Shown piece by piece: positions 36,668 to 43,942 of a stretch of 43,942 bases of DNA. Position 1 is the first letter of the stretch; each line of letters opens with the position of its first letter. A model generated the notes under the pieces. That model was not told the DNA's origin. It was given only the letters and a program-made list of their open reading frames with translations, and searched no databases. Both the position numbers and the translations under genes were made by a program. This stretch comes from Bacteroidales bacterium (GTDB lineage Bacteria > Bacteroidota > Bacteroidia > Bacteroidales > UBA1715), in NCBI GenBank assembly GCA_024409235.1, contig JAKSUA010000019.1, positions 1 to 43,942 on the forward strand. Direction: 5' to 3'.

Positions 36668-39600
36668 ATGACAAAAATATTAGGATTAGATTTAGGAACC
36701 AATTCTATAGGTATTGCAGTTCGTGATACGGAAAATGGTAAAAACTTACAAGAACAATTAGATTATTTTAGCACAGTTCGCTTCCAAGAAGGTGTTGGAA
36801 AAGGTAAACAAGGAGAATTTTCTTTCGCTGCAGAACGAACTAAAAAACGTTCTACTCGTAGACTTTATCAAGCAAGAAAATATAGAATTTGGGCGACTTT
36901 AGAACTACTTATAAAAAACAATTGTTGTCCTTTGTCTTTAGAAGATTTAGAGAAATGGAGTAAATACGATAAAAACAAAGGTTTAAAACGTCAATATCCT
37001 ATAAATGCAGAAAAATTTGAACAATGGGTTAGACTTGATTTTGATGGTGACGGTGTTTCTGACTATAGTAGTCCTTTTCAGTTACGGGCTGAATTAATGG
37101 AACGCCAATTTGATTTTAGTAAAGAAATTGAAAGATTCAAATTAGGTCGAGCATTGTACCACATTGCACAACGAAGAGGGTTTAGAAGCAGTAAGGGGGA
37201 AACTATTAGTGAACAAGAAAAAAATGAAAATAAAATAGTTGAAAATGAAGATTTATCGGTTGTTCTAAAAAAATCTGAAGAAAAGAAGTCTGGAGAGCTT
37301 ATTGCATATATGCAATTGCATAACCTTCCAACTGTTGGTTGTGCATTTGCACGATTGGAAAAAGAAGGAGTACGAATAAGAAATAGCAAGTATCAAGCAG
37401 TACGATCTCAATATAAAAAGGAAATAGAGGCTATTTTTACATTCCAAAAAAGTTTGTCGCGAGAAGATGGGTTTTATAAATATTTAATAAGCGAAAAAAA
37501 AGGAGAAGGTAGTATTTTCTACAAAAGACCTTTGCGCTCACAAAAGGGATTAGTTGGAAAATGTTTGTTAGAACCAGGAAAATCAAGATGTCCCATTAGT
37601 CATCCTGAATTTGAAAAATTTAGAGCATGGTCATTTATAAATAATATCCAGTATAAAAAACAGGACGAGTGGTGTGAGTTAACCTTAGAACAGAAAAAAA
37701 CTCTTTATAATGAGAAGTTTCTTCGAACTAAAAACTATTTCGAATTTGAGGAAATACGGAAATGGATAGAGAAGAATATAACATTTCATGAGTTGAAATA
37801 TGATAGAGATAGGCAAAAGAGGACAATTAATTATAAAGATAATACAAATGTTTCGGGGTGTCCTATTACTGCGCGTTTAAAAAATCTATTAGGCGAAAAT
37901 TGGGAAAATATAACTATCGAAACATGTAAAGAAAGAACAAATAGTAAATCAGGAGAGGTTCATTCAGTGACTTATTCCGCAGAAGATATTTGGCATGTAT
38001 GTTTTTCTTTTGACGATGTTGAATATGTAGAAAATTTTGCCAAAAATGATTGTGGTTTTGAAGCTAAACAGATAGAACAAATGGCGACTCTTTGGGGTGC
38101 TATTCTTCAAGGATATAGTAATTTAAGTTTAAAGGCTATAAAAAACATTAATCGTTTTCTTGAAAAAGGTTATATCTATACAAATGCGGTATTGTTAGCA
38201 AAGCTTCCTGACATATTTGGAAGTCAATGGGAACAATATAGTTCTGTTCTAGAAAAGTCTTTGAATGATATATTGAAAGAAAATCAATATCAAAGAAACG
38301 TTTATTCCATTGTAAATACTTTGATTTCTAACTATAAATCTATTGACCACGAGAATAAATTTGCATACAAGAATTACACTTATAAACTACAGCAAAGTGA
38401 TTTTGATGGTGGAGCCGGATTAAAAGGTATAAACGAGGTTACTAAAGAATTTTTTGGAGAAAAAACATGGATTTCTAAAACAAATGAAGAACAAACAAGA
38501 ATTATAGAGAGCGTATCCTGTTATATCAAAAATTCTTTGAAAAGTACTCAAAGAGATTATTATAAGATTCCTAAAATATCTGATGCATTAGCAGATTATG
38601 TATCTACGCATTATCAATTTATTAGTAAAAAGGATTTAAGTAAAATCTATCATCCTTCCATGATTGAAATTTATCCTAAGGCAAAAGAACAGTTGTTGGA
38701 AGACAATCGTTTTATGAGAGTATTAGGAAGTCCTGTTGTGGGTGCATTAAAGAATCCTATGGCTTTGCGTGTTTTGCATGCATTAAAAAAGCAAATAAAT
38801 GGTATGTTGCTTTCTGGAATTATTGATGAGGATACAAAAATTGTTGTTGAAACTGCAAGGGAATTGAATGATGCAAATATGCGTTGGGCTATTGCAAAAT
38901 ACCAGGAGGATAGGGAACTTGAAAATAAAGAAATTCTAGATATTCTGAAAGAATTTCATAAAGACAAGGCCATTGGTGATGATGATATAGATAAGGCTAG
39001 GTTGCTAATGGAACAGCCACAAGAAAATGCTAAAGAAGAAAAACCAGAAAAAGATCATATATATAAAAATAATGTATTGAAATATAAATTGTGGAAAGAA
39101 CAAGGTTTTCGATGTATGTACACTGGTAAGATTCTGAAACTTAGTTCTTTATTTGATGAAAATGTGGTAGATATTGAACATACAATTCCACGTAGTATTT
39201 CTTTTGATAATTCACTGTCTAATTTGACTGTTTGTGATGCATATTTTAATAGAAGCATTAAAAAGAATCTGATTCCTACCCAATTGGCAAACTATCAGAA
39301 GGAGGCAAATGGATATTCTGCAATTATCGATAGGTTGAAACCTTGGATAGGTAAGGTTGAAAAGTTAAAAGACAATGTAAACTATTGGAAAAAACAATCT
39401 AAAATAGCACAAGCAAAAGAAAGAAAAGATTATTGTATTCGTCAAAGACATTTGTGGCAGATGGAATTGGATTATTGGCAAAAGAAAGTTAATTCTTTTA
39501 CAACAACAGAGGTTACAAGTGGTTTTAGAAATAGTCAGTTGGTCGATACTCGTATTATTACAAAGTATGCGTATCATTTCTTAAGAACTGTATTTAATAA

Positions 39601-40936
39601 TGTTGCTGTGCAAAAAGGTGCAGTAACAGCAGAATTTAGAAAAATATTAGGGTTCCAAGGTATTAATGAGAAGAAAAATAGAGATAAGCATTCTCATCAT
39701 GCAATTGATGCTGCAATGTTAACATTGATACCTTCTTCTGCTAAAAGAGAGAAAATGCTTGATTTATATTATAAGATTTTGGAAGCAAAAAAGTTTGGTG
39801 GACATTATTCTTCAATGGTTCAAGACTTAAACAAAGAAATTGCTTCTTGTGGATTTGGTTCTATTGATGGTGTAGATTCTTATATAGAAGAAAATATTCT
39901 TGTAAATCATATTCAAAAGGATCAAGTATTAACTCCAGCACATAGGCGTATGCGAATTCAAGGCAAAGTTATTTGGAAAAAAGATGAGAAAGGAGAAGTC
40001 ATTTTGGATGAGTATGGGAAACCTATACCAAAGTTTTTGATAACAGGTGATAGTATAAGAGGACAGTTGCATGGGGATACTTTTTATGGCGCAATTAAGC
40101 AAGGAAAATTTGAAAAAAATGGTGCTTTAATAAGAGATAAGAATGGAAAAGTTCAGACTGAAGAAGAAATAAAATATGTTGTAAGGCGAGATTTGGTTTA
40201 TAAAAAATCTTCTAATGATCCTGGCTTTTCGAATTGGGATGAATTGGAGAAATGCATAGTAAACAAGAATCTAATTTCAATGATGAAAAAACAATTTAAT
40301 AAAGAGATGTCTTTTAAAGAAGCTTGTGAACAAGGAATTTATATGTTGGATAAACAAGGTAATAAAGTAAATAAAATTAGACATATTCGTTGTTACACAT
40401 CAATAAAAAATCCTTTAGCAATAAAAAAACAAACTTATTTATCAAAAAAAGAGTATAAGCAGAATGTGTATGCTGAAGTTGGAGATTTGTATGTAATGTG
40501 TAAATACCAAAATAATGAGCTGAAAAATTTGTATCAAGTTTTTAACTTGTTTGATATTGTGCAAAATCGAAAAATAAATGGGGATAGTATACCGAATATA
40601 ATAGAAAAAAAAGAAAAAATATATAATTTAAAACAGGTTCTTAAAAGTGGTGATATGCTATTACTATATCAAAAATCTATAGATGAATTAAAAGAGATGG
40701 ATAACCAATCTTTATCACAAAGATTATATGTGGTAGAAAGGTTTGAAACAGCAGGAAATCTAGTTGTTTTAAAAAAACATATAAATGCTCAAATCGATAA
40801 AATATTGGGCAGAGGTGAATCTGTAAAGGATTTTAAACGAACTCCTGAAAGAATTCGATGTGGTATCAATACCTTGAATTTTCTTGTTAAAGATTCTGAT
40901 TTTAAATTTTCAACTAAAGGTATTGAATTTTATTGA
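36668..40936 (+). CDS. cas9: CRISPR-associated endonuclease Cas9, type II-C
   Basis: The RNA-guided DNA nuclease is 1422 residues, within the range of Bacteroidetes II-C Cas9. RuvC-I has Asp8 in ILGLDLGTNSIG. An Arg-rich bridge helix follows (about 54-80; AAERTKKRSTRRLYQARKYR), then ALYHIAQRRGFRSS. RuvC-II has Glu728 in IVVETARELN. The HNH centre is His838 in DIEHTIPRS with a following Asn (DAYFNRSIKKN). RuvC-III has HSHHAIDAAM with Asp1014. All nuclease residues are present, so it should cut. No Cas4 or Csn2 is nearby, and only cas1 and cas2 follow, which defines II-C. The gene is visibly more AT-rich than the housekeeping genes to the left. Confidence 0.97.
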   Translation: MTKILGLDLGTNSIGIAVRDTENGKNLQEQLDYFSTVRFQEGVGKGKQGEFSFAAERTKKRSTRRLYQARKYRIWATLELLIKNNCCPLSLEDLEKWSKYDKNKGLKRQYPINAEKFEQWVRLDFDGDGVSDYSSPFQLRAELMERQFDFSKEIERFKLGRALYHIAQRRGFRSSKGETISEQEKNENKIVENEDLSVVLKKSEEKKSGELIAYMQLHNLPTVGCAFARLEKEGVRIRNSKYQAVRSQYKKEIEAIFTFQKSLSREDGFYKYLISEKKGEGSIFYKRPLRSQKGLVGKCLLEPGKSRCPISHPEFEKFRAWSFINNIQYKKQDEWCELTLEQKKTLYNEKFLRTKNYFEFEEIRKWIEKNITFHELKYDRDRQKRTINYKDNTNVSGCPITARLKNLLGENWENITIETCKERTNSKSGEVHSVTYSAEDIWHVCFSFDDVEYVENFAKNDCGFEAKQIEQMATLWGAILQGYSNLSLKAIKNINRFLEKGYIYTNAVLLAKLPDIFGSQWEQYSSVLEKSLNDILKENQYQRNVYSIVNTLISNYKSIDHENKFAYKNYTYKLQQSDFDGGAGLKGINEVTKEFFGEKTWISKTNEEQTRIIESVSCYIKNSLKSTQRDYYKIPKISDALADYVSTHYQFISKKDLSKIYHPSMIEIYPKAKEQLLEDNRFMRVLGSPVVGALKNPMALRVLHALKKQINGMLLSGIIDEDTKIVVETARELNDANMRWAIAKYQEDRELENKEILDILKEFHKDKAIGDDDIDKARLLMEQPQENAKEEKPEKDHIYKNNVLKYKLWKEQGFRCMYTGKILKLSSLFDENVVDIEHTIPRSISFDNSLSNLTVCDAYFNRSIKKNLIPTQLANYQKEANGYSAIIDRLKPWIGKVEKLKDNVNYWKKQSKIAQAKERKDYCIRQRHLWQMELDYWQKKVNSFTTTEVTSGFRNSQLVDTRIITKYAYHFLRTVFNNVAVQKGAVTAEFRKILGFQGINEKKNRDKHSHHAIDAAMLTLIPSSAKREKMLDLYYKILEAKKFGGHYSSMVQDLNKEIASCGFGSIDGVDSYIEENILVNHIQKDQVLTPAHRRMRIQGKVIWKKDEKGEVILDEYGKPIPKFLITGDSIRGQLHGDTFYGAIKQGKFEKNGALIRDKNGKVQTEEEIKYVVRRDLVYKKSSNDPGFSNWDELEKCIVNKNLISMMKKQFNKEMSFKEACEQGIYMLDKQGNKVNKIRHIRCYTSIKNPLAIKKQTYLSKKEYKQNVYAEVGDLYVMCKYQNNELKNLYQVFNLFDIVQNRKINGDSIPNIIEKKEKIYNLKQVLKSGDMLLLYQKSIDELKEMDNQSLSQRLYVVERFETAGNLVVLKKHINAQIDKILGRGESVKDFKRTPERIRCGINTLNFLVKDSDFKFSTKGIEFY

Positions 40937-40959
40937 ATTCGTTTTGGTCTAATCTTTGA

Positions 40960-40994
40960 AACGGATTTAGGGTATAACTCTAAATCCGTTTTTT
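40960..40994 (+). terminator. Intrinsic terminator between cas9 and cas1, abutting the cas1 ATG
   Basis: AACGGATTTAG pairs perfectly with CTAAATCCGTT (11 bp), and the T run ends at 40994. The cas1 ATG is the next base, so cas1 has no room for its own leader or ribosome site. Confidence 0.85.
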
Positions 40995-42262
<1,268 letters not shown>

Positions 42263-42281
42263 AAATAAAATAATTGAAGAT

Positions 42282-42318
42282 AAAAAAATCCAGCCTCTAA
42301 AAAGACTGGATTTTTTAT
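42282..42318. terminator. Bidirectional terminator between cas2 and the CRISPR array
   Basis: AAATCCAG pairs with CTGGATTT (8 bp, 12-base loop). T runs follow on both strands, so it can end the cas operon from the left and the array transcript from the right. Confidence 0.75.
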
Positions 42319-42368
42319 TTTTGAAACAACTTATAACATACTAAAAATCAAAATGTTCTATTGAATCA

Positions 42369-42489
42369 GTTGTTTCAAAGAACTAAATTACAAAAATTGA
42401 AAGCAATTCACAACTGTTTGCACCGATGAAGCCATAATCTGCAGTTGTTTCAAAGAACTAAATTACAAAAATTGAAAGCAATTCACAAC
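42369..42489 (-). CRISPR. Minimal CRISPR array: two 46-bp repeats, one 29-bp spacer
   Basis: Identical repeats at 42369-42414 and 42444-42489 flank one spacer (42415-42443). Both are preceded by CA, so the repeat may be up to 48 bp. On the minus strand the repeat starts GTTGTGAATTGC and ends TTTGAAACAAC, the Bacteroidetes II-C type. The tracrRNA pairing shows that it is transcribed on the minus strand, towards cas2. The toxin gene stop lies only 24 bp upstream, so no normal leader is visible. Confidence 0.92.
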
Positions 42490-42513
42490 ACAAATGATGT
42501 TGCCGTTTCTGGT

Positions 42514-42813
42514 TTAGGTATTGTCATATTCGCTTTTATCAAACATTGTTACAATCAATATATTTTTTTCTTCAACTTTAATACACAAATCGTAGGTTAT
42601 TACTCTTGCTCCTGCACTTTTCCCTTTACCTTTGGAAGTAATTTCCATTCTAACTTTTTTGTAACCATTTGCCAAATCAACACCTATTTGAGGGTATTTA
42701 CTTATAAATTCTTCTTTGAAATTTGCAAAATCGGAGGGTAATGAACGATATTTTTTAGATAGTCGCTTCATAACACGTTCAAATTCCTTTGTTACAAAAA
42801 ACTTATATTCCAT
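42514..42813 (-). CDS. RelE/ParE-family toxin (probable mRNA interferase)
   Basis: This 99-residue basic protein has the RelE/HigB-like fold signature: an N-terminal helix pair (TKEFERVMKRLSKKYRSL), a central YKKVRM strand, KGKGKSAGARVITYDL and a C-terminal LIVTMFDKSEYDNT. Such toxins cleave mRNA at the ribosome; catalytic residues in the family vary, and activity is inferred. It follows its antitoxin with no gap (TAAATG junction), and on the same strand the CRISPR array begins 24 bp after its stop. Confidence 0.85.
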   Translation of the reverse strand: MEYKFFVTKEFERVMKRLSKKYRSLPSDFANFKEEFISKYPQIGVDLANGYKKVRMEITSKGKGKSAGARVITYDLCIKVEEKNILIVTMFDKSEYDNT

Positions 42814-43041
42814 TTAGTTCAATTCTGCAAGTAGTTCGTCAAGCGTTTTAAGTCCTTTAGTTGAACCTTGCTCTTTAACTTTTTTAGCAATTGATCTTGA
42901 TTCGTCCATTGCTTTGAAAAATTCTGTACGAATTTTTGTTTTTTGTGGATTTTCCAAAGTAAACATACCAGAAGCAAGCAACATATTGAGCATATTGTTT
43001 GCGTTTTTACTTTCTCTGTAATTCAAAACAACTTGTGCCAT
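42814..43041 (-). CDS. Antitoxin of the RelE-like pair
   Basis: This 75-residue acidic-to-neutral protein lies directly upstream of the toxin, stop against start, as in most type II toxin-antitoxin operons. It has no family motif I can name with certainty. An N-terminal strand (AQVVLNYRES) could be a ribbon or small DNA-binding segment, and the C-terminal part (FFKAMDESRSIAKKVKEQ, then LDELLAELN) is helical, suitable for wrapping the toxin. A strong promoter lies just upstream, and the pair probably represses its own operon. Confidence 0.75.
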   Translation of the reverse strand: MAQVVLNYRESKNANNMLNMLLASGMFTLENPQKTKIRTEFFKAMDESRSIAKKVKEQGSTKGLKTLDELLAELN

Positions 43042-43060
43042 AATTCTTAATTCTTTTTTG

Positions 43061-43091
43061 CAAATATATTCGTTTTAGAAAATTTTGCAAG
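43061..43091 (-). promoter_or_regulatory. Promoter of the toxin-antitoxin operon (and perhaps the CRISPR array)
   Basis: On the minus strand a -33 CTTG (43088-43091) and a -7 TATATTTG (43061-43068) are separated by exactly 19 bp, a near-perfect Bacteroidetes promoter, with the antitoxin ATG 20 bp downstream. Confidence 0.75.
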
Positions 43092-43167
43092 TTAGTTCCC
43101 ATTATTTTCACCAGCTGTTAATTCTAATAACATAAAATGAGTTTTTAACTCTTTCGCACTCTGGGGT

Positions 43168-43198
43168 AAAAAAAAAGACGTTCAAAAAATGAACGTCT
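43168..43198 (-). terminator. Terminator upstream of the toxin-antitoxin operon
   Basis: On the minus strand GACGTTC pairs with GAACGTC (7 bp, loop of 7), followed by nine T. It closes transcription of the small unknown gene at 43319 and insulates the toxin-antitoxin promoter. Confidence 0.85.
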
Positions 43199-43205
43199 AA
43201 AAAAA

Positions 43206-43311
43206 CCAGTTCTATCTCAATTGAACTACCACGGCACTAACCGCATTTGATTTTTGCGACCGACTAACATCTTTAGGATGCACCGCAGGCAGGACTCGAA
43301 CCTGCACTAAA
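43206..43311 (-). other. tRNA-like arm fragments in reversed order
   Basis: On the minus strand a perfect T-arm (GCAGG-TTCGAGT-CCTGC, 43289-43305) with an acceptor-like tail GCGGTGCA comes first. About 60 bp later there is a 5'-like piece, TGCCGTGGTAGTTCAATTG, with a D-stem GTTC/GAAC (43209-43226). No anticodon arm lies in either piece, and the acceptor ends do not pair. These are remnants, not a functional tRNA gene. Confidence 0.5.
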
Positions 43312-43318
43312 TTTTATT

Positions 43319-43615
43319 TCATTTTTTTACCAATACACAACGGGTTTTATTCATTATTTCGTAATAATCTTCAAGCATTTCTTTGGTATAGAAACCGTAT
43401 TTTTTGTATAGTTCATCGGGGCTACAATTCAGTCTTATTGAATCACGTCTCATAACGTATGCGTGAATGTATTTTAGTGCTTTTGGTGTTGGATATTTAG
43501 CGTAACAATCTACAAGATTACGACAGCGGTAATATCTTTTTGGTATAAAGTCTGTGCGGAAAGCTTTTTTCAGCTTTCGTGGGAGTTTAACGTATGTTTT
43601 TTGTCTTTTTTCCAT
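43319..43615 (-). CDS. Small basic protein of unknown function
   Basis: I do not recognise it. From the preferred ATG at 43615 (MEKRQKTYVKLPRKLKKAF) it has 98 residues, very rich in Lys, Arg and Tyr, with RRDSIRLNCSPDELYKKYGFY near the C-terminus. A longer frame starts at 43648, but an AATTTTTG resembling a -7 box lies at about 43640, inside that extension, favouring the shorter form. No membrane segment or signal peptide is seen. A terminator lies 120 bp past the stop, after the tRNA-like pieces. Confidence 0.55.
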   Translation of the reverse strand: MEKRQKTYVKLPRKLKKAFRTDFIPKRYYRCRNLVDCYAKYPTPKALKYIHAYVMRRDSIRLNCSPDELYKKYGFYTKEMLEDYYEIMNKTRCVLVKK

Positions 43616-43619
43616 AATT

Positions 43620-43785
43620 CTAAATTTTAATAGTTGCAAAAATTCCAATATAAAACAGTAAAAAAATATATACTAAAACCAACCAACAAGTAATCTTTCT
43701 TTCGGAGAAACAAAATATACTTGCAGTAAATAGTAAGATTGGTATACCAATAATACTTACACAATAAGCAATGTTGCTTCTAATT
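43620..43785 (-). pseudogene. Remnant of a two-helix membrane protein without a start codon
   Basis: On the minus strand a frame of about 54 codons between two stops encodes two hydrophobic helices (IIGIPILLFTASIFCF and LVLVYIFLLFYIGIF) and has no ATG. Just upstream, in another frame, is a coiled-coil-like stretch (FEKIQNRIKELEA). A frameshift joining them would give a small coiled-coil and membrane protein. This is inferred decay. Confidence 0.35.
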
Positions 43786-43808
43786 CTTTAATTCTATTTT
43801 GTATTTTT

Positions 43809-43942
43809 TCAAAAAGAATCGCCAGGTTGGAATGAATACCAATCAACGAAGTCTCCTTGTTGCTTGTGATATGCCGAAAGCTTCATCAACGGCAAATTAG
43901 GGAAGTTGTGTCCGTCGCAGTCTATAAGTCCTATTCGTTGCA
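43809..43942 (-). pseudogene. Truncated N-terminal fragment (IGLIDCDGHNFPNLPLMKL-type protein)
   Basis: The minus-strand frame enters from the right edge, with its ATG probably 1 bp outside the window, and stops at a TGA after about 45 codons. It reads IGLIDCDGHNFPNLPLMKL, then SAYHKQQGDFVDWYSF. I associate this opening with much longer proteins found in Bacteroidetes phages and conjugative elements, so this looks like a truncated copy. The family is named from memory of the motif only. Confidence 0.5.

Noticed and set aside
42490..42513. Further CRISPR repeats or a leader to the right of the array
   Set aside because: The 24 bp before the toxin stop show no repeat similarity and no promoter with both boxes.
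43206..43311. Functional permuted tRNA gene
   Set aside because: Neither piece contains an anticodon arm and the two acceptor-like ends do not pair.

Overview
The window reads as a chromosomal segment of a Bacteroidales-type Bacteroidetes. The evidence is a type III glutamine synthetase, an LL-diaminopimelate aminotransferase, PorE-like OmpA proteins of the type IX secretion kind, a type II-C Cas9 with a repeat of about 46 bp, and many start-proximal boxes of the form TAnnTTTG, the Bacteroidetes primary-sigma -7 element. Genus cannot be fixed from the sequence.

Layout. 1-3.5 kb: two tandem PorE-like OmpA-family envelope proteins, the first cut by the window edge. 3.5-5.5 kb: a secreted GH27 alpha-galactosidase followed 4 bp later by an NrtR/AraR-type regulator whose Nudix box has lost catalytic glutamates. 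5.6-15.4 kb (minus strand): a long PurF-family enzyme, then carB-carA-carB, with carA sandwiched between two full-length carB genes; a structured leader with a terminator lies just before the first carB. 15.5-17.7 kb (plus strand): pyrG and an Lrp/AsnC regulator. 17.9-29.1 kb (minus strand): dapL, glnN, gltB, gltD and asnB. 29.1-32.2 kb (plus strand): a 525-bp control region, then an outer-membrane barrel, a P-II protein and an Amt transporter. Together 5.6-32 kb is a nitrogen block: ammonium entry (Amt, P-II), assimilation (GlnN, GltBD) and glutamine or glutamate use (AsnB, CarAB, PyrG, PurF-like, DapL).

32.2-35.7 kb (minus strand): a small barrel protein, then the PLP synthase genes pdxS-pdxT behind a ThiD-like kinase domain fused to an AraC DNA-binding domain. 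The kinase motif GTGC is changed to GFGN, and 13-bp direct repeats spaced 21 bp lie upstream. This looks like a vitamin-sensing regulator.

36.1-42.5 kb: a more AT-rich CRISPR island with a frameshifted Sel1-like pseudogene, a tracrRNA divergent from cas9, cas9, cas1, cas2 and a minimal array of two repeats and one spacer. An intrinsic terminator abuts the cas1 start codon. The tracrRNA fixes the array as minus-strand, and directly upstream on that strand, 24 bp from the last repeat, lies a RelBE-like toxin-antitoxin operon with a good promoter and no visible terminator before the array. The right end (43-43.9 kb) is decayed: tRNA-like arm fragments, a small unknown basic protein and truncated gene remnants.

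The observations most worth following are the toxin-antitoxin/CRISPR transcriptional link, the ThiD-AraC fusion with its candidate operator, and the two leader regions (carB and amt) that resemble attenuators. All coordinates and motifs were read by eye; no database search or folding was run.
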